Of a DNA stretch of 64,000 bases, positions 44,357 through 58,116 are shown piece by piece. The stretch comes from Laccaria trichodermophora (taxonomy: Eukaryota > Basidiomycota > Agaricomycetes > Agaricales > Hydnangiaceae): positions 620,001 through 684,000 of the forward strand of contig JACTVC010000027.1 of NCBI GenBank assembly GCA_018417955.1, written 5' to 3'. The translations under genes and the position numbers were made by a program. The notes under the pieces are model-generated. The model saw only the letters and a program-made list of their open reading frames with translations. It searched no databases and had not been told where the DNA came from. Position 1 is the first letter of the stretch, and the number at the start of each line of letters is the position of its first letter.

Positions 44357-47300
44357 GACTGGTGGCTACCACTTTTATCATTAAACATGGACATAGGTCC
44401 ATGTCCTTTCATACGAACTGTCACAAGGTTTATGAGAGGCATTTCATTAGGATGTCTTATCGATTTCATTCATGTAATTGTCTGAGCTTTTCATAAACTA
44501 TGGGGAGGTTTTGAGATATATTTCATAAGTCTTCATGCTGATTTCATTACTGATTTCATATGCCTTCCCTGGCGATTTCATTGTGCTTTCATTGGAATGT
44601 CCAGAGTATTTCATTGCAATTTCATTAGAATGTCTAGGATATTTCATTGCACTTTCATTAGAATGTCTAGGATATTTCATTGCACTTTCATTAGAATGTC
44701 TAGGATATTTCATTGCACTTTCATTAGAATGTCCAGGGTATTTCATTGCAATTTCATTAGAATATGCAGGGTATTTCATTTTGCACTTTCATTAGAATGT
44801 CCAGGGTATTTCATTGGGCTTTCATTAGAATATGCAGGGTATTTCATTGTGCTTTCATTAGAATGTCTAGGATATTTCATTGTCCTTTCATTAGAATACA
44901 CAGAGTATTTCATTGCACTTTCATTGAATATTTCATTAGAATATGCAGGGTATTTCATTGTGCTTTCATTAGAATGTCTAGGATATTTCATTGTGCTTTC
45001 ATTAGAATGTCTAGGATATTTCATTGTCCTTTCATTAGAATACACAGAGTATTTCATTGCACTTTCATTGAATATTTCATTAGAATGTCTAGAGTATTTC
45101 ATTGCGCTTTCATTAGAATATGCAGGGTATTTCATTGCACTTTCATTGAATATTTCATTAGAATGTCTAGAGTATTTCATTGCGCTTTCATTAGAATATG
45201 CAGGGTATTTCATTGCACTTTCATTGAATATTTCATTAGAATGTCTAGAGTATTTCATTGCGCTTTCATTAGAATGTCCAGGGTATTTCATTGCACTTTC
45301 ATTAGAATGTCCAGGGTATTTCATTACAATTTCATTGTTGACACATGTCAGGGTCCATCTAATGGGCTCTTGGGAGGGTGGTCACATGACCAACTTCCTA
45401 AAATGGTCAGAAAAAGAAAGTTGTAGCCCTGCAATGTAGCTTTCTGAATCCATTTGAATCATGTTCAAAAGTGTTCCCATTGTGGAGATATGAGGTGCAT
45501 GATTTTCAAAAGCACCACTTTTTTTTTTTCTTTTGCATTTTTCTCCATGAAAACAACACCAAACAACATGATTTCAACACCTTTAGAAAGCTAAGAGAAG
45601 GGCCCACAAATATTGTATCATGGGAAAATTCACCCAAAAAAGGTAGGTGCATACCCTAAAAGGGAAATTGACACTGAGAGACTACAAAAGATCACTGATA
45701 GACTACAAAAATCAGATATAGATTACAAAGTTTACTAATAGACTACAAAGGACTACAAAGAAACTACAAAAGGTCAGACATAGACTACAAAACACTACAA
45801 AAGTCAGACATAGCCTACAAAGTTTACTAACAGACTACAAAACACTACAAAGCTCAGACATAGCCTACAAAAGTTGGACAGAGACTACAAAATTTTACTG
45901 ATACCCTTAACTAAAGTTAGTGACATATAATTATCTAGGCCATCCACTAGAAGAGTTTGTAGTGTCTGCTTTTTTTATCACAAAAGTTTGGAGTGTCTGC
46001 TTTTTGCAACTACAAAAGTTGACAGTGTCCTCTTTTGATATTTCAAAGTATGTAGTCTGCTTTTCTGACATATCCTTGACTATGTATTGGGTCATGGGGA
46101 CATGATTGAAGGATTGAGTTGAGTTGACTTTTTTCTTGCTGTGATGTGATGCCTATCCTTGGCTTTCACATTGGTGGAGACTCTACTTTCTATTCAGATC
46201 AGAAGTCACCATCCTATCTTTTACCTTAGTCATATTTATATTCAGATCAGTAGCCACTGTCCTATGGCCCAGAGACAATATATGTCCTTAGTCTTTTCAG
46301 CCTTCTCAATTCATGAGTAGGTATAACTGTCCAACCAGTTATCATGGCCAGTCTTGCCTGAAAGTCTTTCAAGGATACTATCAGAGGCTCTCTGTTCCTC
46401 TCTTTTTCTTCAATCTCCATTTAGGATTAAGCTGTAACACAACCTGGAAGTTGGTCAATCTTTTCTATCATGACCTGACATGGATGTTGAATGTGATGAA
46501 ACCTCCAAGGCCCAATCACCCATCATCCATTCAGTGTGGGTAGCTTTCAAGAGAATCACATCAAGGTTGACCATGATGAGACCTAGAACAGTAGCCACTA
46601 CCTGTCAAGACAGTAGAGGCTCCACTGATATGAAGGACATACTTACACATAACACCACAGCAAAGGTTGCAGTGATGGAAAAAAGTTAACTCAACTCAAT
46701 ACTTCAATCATGTCCCCATGACCCAATACATAGTCAAGGATATGTCAGAAAAGCAGACTACATACTTTGAAATATCAAAAGAGGACACTGTCAACTTTTG
46801 TAGTTGCAAAAAGCAGACACTCCAAACTTTTGTGATAAAAAAAGCAGACACTACAAACTCTTCTAGTGGATGGCCTAGATAATTATATGTCACTAACTTT
46901 AGTTAAGGGTATCAGTAAAATTTTGTAGTCTCTGTCCAACTTTTGTAGGCTATGTCTGAGCTTTGTAGTGTTTTGTAGTCTGTTAGTAAACTTTGTAGGC
47001 TATGTCTGACTTTTGTAGTGTTTTGTAGTCTATGTCTGACCTTTTGTAGTTTCTTTGTAGTCCTTTGTAGTCTATTAGTAAACTTTGTAATCTATATCTG
47101 ATTTTTGTAGTCTATCAGTGATCTTTTGTAGTCTCTCAGTGTCAATTTCCCTTTTAGGGTATGCACCTACCTTTTTTGGGTGAATTTTCCCATGATACAA
47201 TATTTGTGGGCCCTTCTCTTAGCTTTCTAAAGGTGTTGAAATCATGTTGTTTGGTGTTGTTTTCATGGAGAAAAATGCAAAAGAAAAAAAAAAAGTGGTG

Positions 47301-48379
47301 CTTTTGAAAATCATGCACCTCATATCTCCACAATGGGAACACTTTTGAACATGATTCAAATGGATTCAGAAAGCTACATTGCAGGGCTACAACTTTCTTT
47401 TTCTGACCATTTTAGGAAGTTGGTCATGTGACCACCCTCCCAAGAGCCCATTAGATGGACCCTGACATGTGTCAACAATGAAATTGTAATGAAATACCCT
47501 GGACATTCTAATGAAAGTGCAATGAAATACCCTGGACATTCTAATGAAAGCGCAATGAAATACTCTAGACATTCTAATGAAATATTCAATGAAAGTGCAA
47601 TGAAATACCCTGCATATTCTAATGAAAGCGCAATGAAATACTCTAGACATTCTAATGAAATATTCAATGAAAGTGCAATGAAATACTCTGTGTATTCTAA
47701 TGAAAGGACAATGAAATATCCTAGACATTCTAATGAAAGCACAATGAAATATCCTAGACATTCTAATGAAAGCACAATGAAATACCCTGCATATTCTAAT
47801 GAAATATTCAATGAAAGTGCAATGAAATACTCTGTGTATTCTAATGAAAGGACAATGAAATATCCTAGACATTCTAATGAAAGCACAATGAAATACCCTG
47901 CATATTCTAATGAAAGCCCAATGAAATACCCTGGACATTCTAATGAAAGTGCAAAATGAAATACCCTGCATATTCTAATGAAATTGCAATGAAATACCCT
48001 GGACATTCTAATGAAAGTGCAATGAAATATCCTAGACATTCTAATGAAAGTGCAATGAAATATCCTAGACATTCTAATGAAAGTGCAATGAAATATCCTA
48101 GACATTCTAATGAAATTGCAATGAAATACTCTGGACATTCCAATGAAAGCACAATGAAATCGCCAGGGAAGGCATATGAAATCAGTAATGAAATCAGCAT
48201 GAAGACTTATGAAATATATCTCAAAACCTCCCCATAGTTTATGAAAAGCTCAGACAATTACATGAATGAAATCGATAAGACATCCTAATGAAATGCCTCT
48301 CATAAACCTTGTGACAGTTCGTATGAAAGGACATGGACCTATGTCCATGTTTAATGATAAATAATGGTTCCCACTGGTG
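44357..48379. mobile_element. Fold-back element 1 (4.0 kb, near-perfect palindrome)
   Basis: The left arm 44357-46133 and right arm 46678-48379 are inverted copies around a ~540 bp loop. Each arm has, from outside in: an end like GACTGGTGGCTACCACTTTT, an array of ~33 bp units (ATTTCATT plus AGAATGTCTAGGATA), a ~310 bp core shared with fold-back 2 and the 26.5 kb element, and ACTACAAA-type repeats. The left array has one 78 bp block more than the right; otherwise the arms look almost identical. TSD GTTCTTG at 44350-44356 and 48380-48386. No transposase. The long open frames in the arrays arise because the unit length is a multiple of three. Confidence 0.88.
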
Positions 48380-48773
48380 GTTCTTGTACCATATAAATGT
48401 AATGTAGAATGCAACTTAAGAGAATGTAATTGTAAAGTAGTATAGATTGATCAGGTTCTACAAACTCAAGAAGAGAGAAAAAGAAACAAAAGAGACATAT
48501 GGTTGGTGCGGCATGAGTGGGCTGCACGGCATGGAGATAGCTTTCGGCATAGCACACTGTATTTTCTGCCCTATTTTTCGTGCAATCGTGTCCCTCTAAT
48601 TCAATCTCCAGCTCGATACCCACTCAGCCATCCAATCAAGGCATAAAAAACAAAGTTGTCCATGTTGTTTCCCTCTCCTGGTCGCACTCTCACCGTGACT
48701 CCATCGTATGCTGTATGCCACGTCCTCCAACCTCATTCCTCAACGTCCTACTCACCGGAATACATAGGGTGCA

Positions 48774-48971
48774 ATGCCAGCCATTTCAACACATAGACCC
48801 ACAAAGGCCGCTCTACAACGTTACAGTCGTATCATGGTCGATCCAGAATCAAGATGTCCTTGGGCGATCGTTGTGCCCCTCACTCTACCTGGTGAAAAGA
48901 TTTGTTTGCACACTTACCATCAAGGCCATCTGCATTCATATGGCGACTTGCTGGAGGTCATCACGCCAAAC
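48774..48971 (+). pseudogene. Exon fragment interrupted by fold-back 2
   Basis: After an acceptor-like site, the frame MPAISTHRPTKAALQRYSRI runs through VPLTLPGEKICLHTYHQG and GDLLEVITPN to the border of fold-back 2 at 48971. The sequence resumes after 52603. The reading beyond is uncertain: one frame meets TGA 20 nt in, another reads as Pro/Ser-rich. Not recognised; it may be an outlying part of the Spt5-like gene or a separate cargo gene. The 48387-48773 stretch shows nothing else. Confidence 0.4.
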
Positions 48972-51900
48972 CACTAGTGGCTACCACTGTTTATCATAAT
49001 ACCAAGGCATATGCCTAGAGCTAAATATCTATATCTCAAGCATAATTATGAAAGGCCTTTCATTTGACTTGCCTATGTCTCTCATTCATTTAAATGCTGG
49101 GCTTCACTCATAAGTTGTAGGAGAATTACCCTTGTGAATTTCATAAATGTGGCTGGCAATTTCATTGCAGATTTTCATACTTATCTCTCAGTATTTCATT
49201 CTGAATTTCATATTTATCCCCACTGTTTTCATTGTGACTTTTCATTATTCAGCTGACAGAATTTCATATTTATTCCCACTGCTTTCATTGCGACTTTTCA
49301 TTATTCAGCTCTCAGTATTTCATTCTGAATTTCATATTCACCCCCACTGCTTTCATTGCAACCTTTCATTATTCAGCTCTCAGTATTTCATTCTGAATTT
49401 CATATTTATTCCCACTGCTTTCATTGCAACTTTTCATTATTCAGCTCTCAGTATTTCATTCTGAATTTCATATTTATCCCCACTGTTTTCATTGCAACTT
49501 TTCATATTTACCCCCAATATTTTCATTGGGATTTTTCAGATGTAACCCACATGTCAGGGTCCATGCAATGGGCTTCCATGGAAGTGGTCACATGACCAGT
49601 TACCAAAAATGGTCAAAAAACAAAAGTTGTAGCCCTACAGTGTAGCTTCCCAAATCTGTTTGAATTGTATTCTGAAGTGCTCCCATTGTGGAGATATGAG
49701 GTAAAGGAATGTCAAAAGTGTCGCGTTTTTTTTTTGTATTTTGTGTTTTTCTCCATGAAAACAAAACCAAACAACATGATTTCAGTATATTTAGAAAGCT
49801 AAAAGAAAGGGCTACAATTATTGTATCGTGGGAAAAATGACCAAAAAAGGAAGGTGCATGCCCTACCATAACAGTCAGATATATGACAACAAAAAAGTCA
49901 GACTTATACTACACAGTTTACTGATGCACTATAAAAGACTACAAAAGTTGCACTTAGACTACAAAGTTAGGGTTAGGGCCAAAAGGTTATGTTGACTACA
50001 AAGTTTGTAGTGTTGAGCCTTTTCATTAGAAAAGTTTGTAGTGTGCGCTTTTTCATTAGAAAAGTTTGTAGTGTCCGCTTTTTAAGACTACAAAAGTTTG
50101 TAGTGTGCGCTTTTTCATTATAAAATTTTGTAGTGTCCGCTTTTTGAGACTACAAAATTTTGTAGTGTGCACTTTTTTATCAGAAGAGTTTGTAGTGTCC
50201 TCCTTTTCATTTAAAAAAGTTTGTAGTTGACATGTAGTTTAGGGTGTCTTTGGCCCTATCTATGTTATGGATGAGGTTGAAGGATTGCCAGTGCTGCAGC
50301 ATTAGTATTTGACATCATGCACTGTGGCTGAAGGATTGACATGATATCATGAGTTTTTGACATGATGCCCAAGTGGGCTTTTACACTGTCTGCCTTCACA
50401 TTGATAGCTACTGGCCTGTCCCAAACATAGTCAACTTTGATACAGCTCTTTGAGGGCTGTAGGATGATGGGCTGATTCATCCTTTGAGGTGTTCTAGGTC
50501 ATGTTCTAAGTTGACCATGTATTGAGTAGATATCAACATAAATAGCTTTCTCTAGCTTCAAAGCCAACTTGGGCAAGATGTGATATATAATGGGCTGATT
50601 CATCCTTTGAGGTGTCTTTAAGTCAGGTCATGTTGCAAGCTGACCATGTCTTGGGTAGATATCAACATGAATAGCCTTCTCTAGCTTGAAAGACACCTTG
50701 AGCATGATGTCAGAAACTGATGATATATACAGTGATGTCAATCCTTCAGCCATATTTCCATATGAAGTCACAATTATGTTTTCAGATAGCACAGCAGGTA
50801 TCAATGGCCTTTCCTCCTGTGAAAGACAACTTGTGCATGATGTCAAATACCAATGCTGCACCACTGGCAATCCTTCAACCTCATCCCATGACATAGATAG
50901 GGCCAAAGACACCATAAACTACATGTCAACTACAAACTTTTTTAAATGAAAAGGCAGACATTACAAACTCTTCTAATGAAAAAGCGCACACTACAAACTT
51001 TTGTAGTCTTAAAAAGTGGACACTACAAACTTTTCTAATGAAAAAGCGGACACTACAAACTTTTATAATGAAAAAGCGCACACTACAAACTTTTGTAGTC
51101 TTAAAAAGCGGACACTACAAACTTTTCTAATGAAAAAGCGCACACTACAAACTTTTCTAATGAAAAGGCTCAACACTACAAACTTTGTAGTCAACATAAC
51201 CTTTTGGCCCTAACCCTAACTTTGTAGTCTAAGTGCAACTTTTGTAGTCTTTTATAGTGCATCAGTAAACTGTGTAGTATAAGTCTGACTTTTTTGTTGT
51301 CATATATCTGACTGTTATGGTAGGGCATGCACCTTCCTTTTTTGGTCATTTTTCCCACGATACAATAATTGTAGCCCTTTCTTTTAGCTTTCTAAATATA
51401 CTGAAATCATGTTGTTTGGTTTTGTTTTCATGGAGAAAAACACAAAATACAAAAAAAAACGCGACACTTTTGACATTCCTTTACCTCATATCTCCACAAT
51501 GGGAGCACTTCAGAATACAATTCAAACAGATTTGGGAAGCTACACTGTAGGGCTACAACTTTTGTTTTTTGACCATTTTTGGTAACTGGTCATGTGACCA
51601 CTTCCATGGAAGCCCATTGCATGGACCCTGACATGTGGGTTACATCTGAAAAATCCCAATGAAAATATTGGGGGTAAATATGAAAAGTTGCAATGAAAAC
51701 AGTGGGGATAAATATGAAATTCAGAATGAAATACTGAGAGCTGAATAATGAAAAGTTGCAATGAAAGCAGTGGGGGTGAATATGAAATTCAGAATGAAAT
51801 ACTGAGAGCTGAATAATGAAAAGTTGCAATGAAAGCAGTGGGAATAAATATGAAATTCAGAATGAAATACTGAGAGCTGAATAATGAAAGGTTGCAATGA

Positions 51901-52595
51901 AAGCAGTGGGGGTGAATATGAAATTCAGAATGAAATACTGAGAGCTGAATAATGAAAAGTCGCAATGAAAGCAGTGGGGATAAATATGAAATTCTGTCAG
52001 CTGAATAATGAAAAGTCACAATGAAAGCAGTGGGAATAAATATGAAATTCAGAATGAAATACTGAGAGCTGAATAATGAAAAGTCGCAATGAAAACAGTG
52101 GGGATAAATATGAAATTCAGAATGAAATATTGAGAGCTGAATAATGAAAAGTCGCAATGAAAGCAGTGGGGATAAATATGAAATTCTGTCAGCTGAATAA
52201 TGAAAAGTCGCAATGAAAGCAGTGGGAATAAATATGAAATTCAGAATGAAATACTGAGAGCTGAATAATGAAAAGTCGCAATGAAAACAGTGGGAATAAA
52301 TATGAAATTCTGTCAGCTGAATAATGAAAAGTCACAATGAAAACAGTGGGGATAAATATGAAATTCAGAATGAAATACTGAGAGATAAGTATGAAAATCT
52401 GCAATGAAATTGCCAGCCACATTTATGAAATTCACAAGGGTAATTCTCCTACAACTTATGAGTGAAGCCCAGCATTTAAATGAATGAGAGACATAGGCAA
52501 GTCAAATGAAAGGCCTTTCATAATTATGCTTGAGATATAGATATTTAGCTCTAGGCATATGCCTTGGTATTATGATAAAAGTGGTAGCCACCAGT
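48972..52595. mobile_element. Fold-back element 2 (3.6 kb palindrome)
   Basis: TSD CGCCAAAC at 48964-48971 and 52596-52603. The ends read CACTAGTGGCTACCACTG and (right, inverted) ACTGGTGGCTACCACTT, the same family as fold-back 1. Arms 48972-50323 and 50842-52595 contain ~68 bp tandem units (TTTCATTCTGAATTTCATAT, CAGCTCTCAGTA), the shared core (49550-49865 and 51320-51640) and TTTGTAGTGTCCGC/ACTACAAA repeats. The right array is 384 bp longer. The ~520 bp loop holds two direct copies (50468-50580, 50590-50708) of a block starting GGGCTGATTCATCC. No transposase gene. Confidence 0.88.
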
Positions 52596-53003
52596 CGCCA
52601 AACACTGAGCTCAGAGACGACTCCTGAGCCCAGTGCAATTCCTTTGGCTCCTGCGTGGGGTGCCAATACCAGGTGGGTTTCCATGATCTGCGCAGGCAGG
52701 CTTTCTCTCAAACCACCTCTATCCAGCCTCAAGCTTACCATTAATTAGTACTCGACGCTTTCACGTTTTTGTCATACTTAGTCTAAGATTGGTTGTATTT
52801 GACATCATCACATGAAACTTTTGTGCAATGGCCCTAAAGTCAACATGTTCGAAATAATCTCGAAGTGCCAATGCACACCTTCTGAACTTCCTTCATACAA
52901 AACAAGTACTTACGCATAGTTATTATTGTGAATGTCTAATGTAATGTCATACTTGTTGAGAGTAGTCAAGTAATCGTCTAACGAGTATGAACAGCAGGAG
53001 GTC

Positions 53004-55807
53004 ATGACCCGAGAAGTGCCCACAGAAAGGCCAACAAAACAGAGAAAACTTCAGGTAGGATTGCCTCAACTTCAAATGTAGCTATACAATTGACAAGCTA
53101 GTGATTTCCAGGGGGACGATGTTGGCCAGTTCATAGATTTTGAAGCTCAAGTTTCAGATGGTGAAGGCGAAGGAGATGAGGAGGATGATGACTTGGGTAT
53201 GTAAAAGACGATCAACATCTGGTGCTGCACTCATGTTACTCTCAAAAGATGACCTGATAGACGATGAAGAGCCTCCAACAGTCGGAGATTCGGATTCAAT
53301 TCATAGGCATATCCTCCGCAAAGCCTTGATCCCAATCAATGACGACGAGTTCTGGGAAGGCTTTTTGCAACACACAACCAGGCAGAGTCTTTTTTGAGGC
53401 TTCTTCGCAAGACAATGTCACCCAGCTTTGTCACGGTCTGCCCAATGTCTTTCCATCTAAGATTTCTGCGGTGTCGGTCCCTGATCCCTGCACGCTGTTC
53501 CATCTTCCTGATTCCTTCCAACCAAAAGTGCATGGTTGGGTAAGACTCTGCCGTGGAATTTACAAAGGAGATGTCACTTTTGTCACACACATAAGTGCCT
53601 GCCTACTCATCAACATCCGTGTAGTCCCTCGATTGGTGTATGAAAAGCCTCAAAAGCGCGGTGATGACAAAGATCCCCTAGATGAAGAAGAGGGCGAATG
53701 TTTTGCAGCCAGTTACAATCCCAACTCTGAATTATTGCAAAGGGCGTCAGCATTGGGGCACCCATCTCAAGCGTTGTTCAATCCAACAATAGCAAAGCAA
53801 CGGTTTCGAAGGGCATTTCAGGTGTGAAACAGCTATGTCTTGTACAAGGGGGTTTTATATGATCAAGACGGATATGCAATTTTACAAGATTTGGATACTG
53901 ACTGGTATACTCCAGAAGACAATATACCAACGTTTGAAGAATTTGCGAGATTCAGTGCTTGTTCCAAAATTCCACTTGAGGTAAGGACAGCGACGATGGC
54001 GAAGATGGCCGCCCACATCTTCCATGTGGAGGATGCTGTGAAAGTTGCTGAAGGCGATGGGAAGGGGCTTTTTGGACGAATCATTGAGATCAAGGGAAAT
54101 GAAGCAGATCTTTTCCTTCCGTCACAGGGACTCATGTCAACTTTACCCTTCTCATCACTGAGGAAAAACATCAGAGTCGGAGATGCAGTCCGCGTAACAT
54201 CCAGAGATCACCAGGGGTTTACTGGGTGGGTCATGAATCAAAATGATGACGATGTGTCCATTTTCGATGACAGGACAGGAAATGAAGTAAGCACAACTTT
54301 TTGAGTTCCTTTTATCACTAATGTGAGGGTTAAACTGTGTCTATCGTCGTGGAACCCGAAAGTCTGACGAGCGAAGGTGTAATGACCCACGCGGGAATCG
54401 ATCTCGACTGAGAGCGGTCGGTCTAGGATATGTATCGAAGTCAACGTCAACCGTGGACTCGATGATATCCGTCCTCGTCAAGTCAACCTTTCAGAGGATG
54501 CTGTGAGCTCTATCACGCAAATCACCTAGCTCAGAGTTGTGAGGGCTGGTAGTACAGCAACTCAGAACCTGAGGATAGGTAGATGATGGTGGAAAAAAGA
54601 TATCGTATTCGAGCTATTGTGACATGTCAAGTAGGTACAACGTGAGAATAAATGACAAAGAAAATGTAACTGTAAAGGTGTAAGTATAAAGCATCCGTAA
54701 ACTGAAGAGGATAAAGGAGTCAGACGAGTGCAAATCCATGATACGTTACAACTAATCTTGGTTCCTAGGTGGGAGTTTCTCCAGGGGTGGTTGAATTCTT
54801 TTCCCCAGCTTTTCATTATAATGCCGCAGCCCCCGATTGTAACCTTCCTTTGACAGCAGCACAAAAAAATGCAATGAAGGGCAACTCAAACAGTCATCTT
54901 GTCGGAAAGCATGTGACTGTCACCCAAGGCAATTTCAAAAACTATTGAGGCTGTATTAAAAGTACGATGGGCGACAGAAGGGTCCTTGTCGAACTCGAAG
55001 CACAACTGTAGTGCCCAGAGCCTTTCAATATTTCTTCTCTTCATCTTAAGTATGCCTTTGTATACATCATAAAAACAGTTCGCTGAACACATGTCTAGCA
55101 TGGATGCAGGGCTCCTTCCAGCAATGCCAAGAAATCTCATGACAAATTTCTCCGATTCCCTTCCCCTGGCGCCAGTGGCCAGTTCCTCTTCTGGCCATCT
55201 CCCCCTGCCAAATACGGCCTCAAACATAACTACATGCTCACTAGTACCATATCCTCATATGCTCCACCCGTTTCCTCCACCTGAAGTACTGGCAACTCTG
55301 CTTCCCAGCCTCCAAGATATACCTGAAAGTCCCACTTGGAACCCCAGCTCGCGTACCCCTCGCCCTGGCGATGATGGTGAGAACATTCATACAGTTGATT
55401 AGTGTTTACTGACGTGATAAGTTGCAGCCCCTCCACCTTACTGGCTCAGGGATAGCTGCTTCAATGGGATGAGACTGAGCCTTTGGTTAATCAACACCTA
55501 CCCTGATTTCTTAGGCAGAACACGCGACGGCAAGTGTGGCGAATTTAAAGGAGTCGTTGGGGACGCGGTCATAATCAAAGATGGCTTCAAAACGTTGGAA
55601 GTCCCTTTCAAGTTTTTAATACCCAAGAGACCAGAAATGGCATGGCAAACGGTTACAGCCTTTGATGGCCTGCATAAGGGGCGTCAATTCAAGATTCAGT
55701 GTTTCAATCAAGACGTCTGCAGGTGCTCTGATCTTAAAGCAAGGTCATATAGGAGACAGATTGACACTGAAATCCCAATGAGGGACCTTGTAGTAACATG
55801 GGAATGA
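53004..55807 (+). pseudogene. Spt5-like transcription elongation factor (NGN/KOW), degraded
   Basis: Exon 1 53004-53054, exon 2 53112-53196 and exon 3 from 53249 give an acidic N-terminus (DGEGEGDEEDDDLDDLIDDE) and HILRKALIPINDDEFWEGFL. A frame jump with apparent internal deletion follows near 53370. The NGN-like part then reads PGRVFFEASSQDNVTQLCHG ... KVHGWVRLCRGIYKGDVTFV. KOW-type segments follow: DAVKVAEGDGKGLFGRIIEI, GDAVRVTSRDHQGFTGWVMN and GKHVTVTQGNFKNY (then TGA 54946-54948). The C-terminal WNPSSRTP and the final exon (RDGKCGEFKGVVGDAVIIKD) end at 55807. Spt5 binds RNA polymerase II; expanded Spt5-like families occur in mushrooms. Several stops between 54950 and 55300 show decay. It lies within KDZ-1 and reads toward its right end. 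Confidence 0.72.
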
Positions 55808-56861
55808 TGCTTCTTGAGCAGGGTTATGACTGGGCATTCACTTTGATACAAAAATGTTTTTCCATTATATTTGAAGTCATACATATTGTAGATAATTATG
55901 ACCCTATTTTCGATCTGCATAATAAGTGGGGGCCATTCATACAACAAGAATGTCTATGTAATTGCTTTTCTTATTGTTACGCTTATGTACAGATATCAGA
56001 AAAGAGCACTCGAAGTTTAGGGCAAGTCTGAAAGCCTCAGGAGTGGGCCCTAAACAATGGCGCTATATATACCACCCAGCATTGATGTGTTCTCTTCTTT
56101 CCCTCCATACTTCTCCTTTTCATATATGTACATATTTCAAGTAGACTATACGATCTTGTACATTACAAATTAGATGCGACAGCTAGGGCTGCACACTGCC
56201 CGAATCAACGACTTCGTCGCATTTTTAACAACTTACCCTCGTATATACAAGTGATCATTCATATTGATATTGTCTGACTTGACCCATTCTCAGACGGTCA
56301 GATGGGAGTCAGTTAGCACAGTACAGGCCGTGAACGGCTGGCATTAACATTCCTAGATTTAGAAGCTGTTGCTTATATGGATCCTGACCAAGAAAATCTC
56401 CATAAGTGAATGTTCACCTTGGATAAACCTTGGATAACGATACTTTGACCCTCTTTAGATGAACTCATCGACGACCCATATGACAACAAACAATGAAATT
56501 TCTGTAAGTGAATGTTCACCTCAGACAATGATACTTATACCCTCTATAGATGAACTCATCGACAACCCATATGACAACAAACAATAATAGTTATTGAATG
56601 ACATTCTTGTACAGACGACAGTCAGAGCATATCAGATCCTTTTCTTATGATTGTTTAATGCCACCCTCACAATGCTAGCTATCATGTTTCCGGCATAGCT
56701 ATTCTTTCTATAATGGCTCAAGCGCACAAATAATAAGGAAGGAAAACAATTGTAGGCACTCAATTTTCCTATTTATTCAGGTGAACATTGCTCATTTTGA
56801 ATAAGATCAGAACCCATACACATGCCCCTCTTCCTAATCACATTTATCTTATATCTCCACA
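55808..56861. other. Intergenic region with an 80 bp direct repeat
   Basis: Near 56398-56490 and 56508-56588 an ~85 bp block is repeated: GTGAATGTTCACCT, then GATGAACTCATCGAC, then CCATATGACAACAAACAAT. The repeats lie just upstream of the next gene and could be promoter duplications. Otherwise AT-rich without genes. Confidence 0.5.
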
Positions 56862-57784
56862 ATGACGAACAGGAGCAACCTCTACCACATTGTCGATGGC
56901 ATCGTCCCTCCAATTGTCGTTCCCAAGTGCCGCAATAGCTACCATCACGTTTCTAATCTATCTATGGGGCAGAAATATCCTGGAGAGCTTGGACAGCACT
57001 CTTGGTTTGTAAGTTAACCAATTTTCTTTGTTGATAACTATGTGAATTATCACCAGTGCCGGGGCCCTAAGGATGTTCACTGCAATGGTGAAGTTAAGGC
57101 CATGGATCGTGCAACCTGGGAGAAAGTTAAGGAAGCTATTGAAGGACTCGATGAAAAAGCTGCACTTATTGGTAATTTGAATGGCTTGTGTTTAAATTCA
57201 TGGCTTACCATCAACTTGTAGATACCAGAGACTTGGAAGCAGGGCGGCGTTCAGAGGTAGTCTTTGTCTTCCTCAATGTCAGTCCATGTGTTCGAATTAA
57301 TCTTTCAACCTAGCCTGACCTACAACAGAAGGATGATGATCCTATCCAGCTTGAAGGACACTTATATCAAGGATCATATACGCTGTATATTGATCACGAA
57401 TTTCGTGACCTGACAAACTTCCCCCACACTCCCTTCACAATCTATGATTCCTGGCATAAAGATTTCCTTCTCATGCCAACTTGGAGCCAATTTGATGTTC
57501 ATGGTGATACACCTATAATCACTCGGCCACTCAGATTTGAGGATGAGGACTGTAAGGGGCTTGATGCTTTGCTGGGCCGACTATTTCATGAAAATAAGTT
57601 GACACAAGAGATAAAAGGCAAGGGGAGAGAGGTGTGCAGTGACAGGTCAGGCCCAGGACTCAAAAGGGGGCAAAACCTTGATCACGGGGAGGGGGGTAGC
57701 AAGCTAACTTCGAAGCACTGCAGAATTTACAAGAAAGTCATTGAAGACGGGAAGGGGGTGTTAGTTATAGAAGACTCTGATTAA
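56862..57784 (+). CDS. Unrecognised KDZ-1 cargo gene, intact
   Basis: Exons 56862-57008, 57057-57171, 57222-57256 and 57329-57784 join in frame to 250 aa with no lesion. Start MTNRSNLYHIVDGIVPPIVV; middle CRGPKDVHCNGEVKAMDRAT and a helix WEKVKEAIEGLDEKAAL; then a probable folded part YQGSYTLYIDHEFRDLTNFP, ITRPLRFEDEDCKGLDALLG; basic Gly-rich tail ending KKVIEDGKGVLVIEDSD. No known domain. It sits between the Spt5-like and HMG-like genes, all on the plus strand, inside KDZ-1. Confidence 0.65.
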
Positions 57785-58116
57785 ATATTGACATTATATA
57801 TTTCTGTATTATGCAGTCATCGCTGCGACTATCTATCAGACCAAACTACATGAATAATTAGAGCAAATCGGCGTACAGAGCCCTTAGGTATGTTCCACCA
57901 TATCATCTAATGTGTCTGTGAGGCTTACAAGCAGATAACAAGTCATTCAAAGTGGCCAGTGGCCAGGGACACCACTGGTTCCTATGCAGATTAGGCCACC
58001 GATCTTTGGCCACCTTGCCCTACTTAAGATGCCTCACAACTGAAATAAATGCCACCCAACTTTGTTGACTTGTCTCTTCCACTTTTTCCACCCACTTTCT
58101 TGCCAACTACTGTATC

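Noticed and set aside
44590..45340. CRISPR-like array
   Set aside because: Units are contiguous 33 bp tandem repeats without unique spacers, in a eukaryotic context.
44498..45439. Long open frames on both strands in the fold-back arms (up to 280 codons; also 47374-48237)
   Set aside because: They consist of an 11-residue repeat created by 33 bp tandem units, occur on both strands and are mirrored in the other arm. They are compositional, not genes.
49960..49980. Telomere-like TTAGGG repeats (also mirrored near 51215)
   Set aside because: Only about two units, located symmetrically inside a fold-back element, so not a telomere or interstitial telomeric array.
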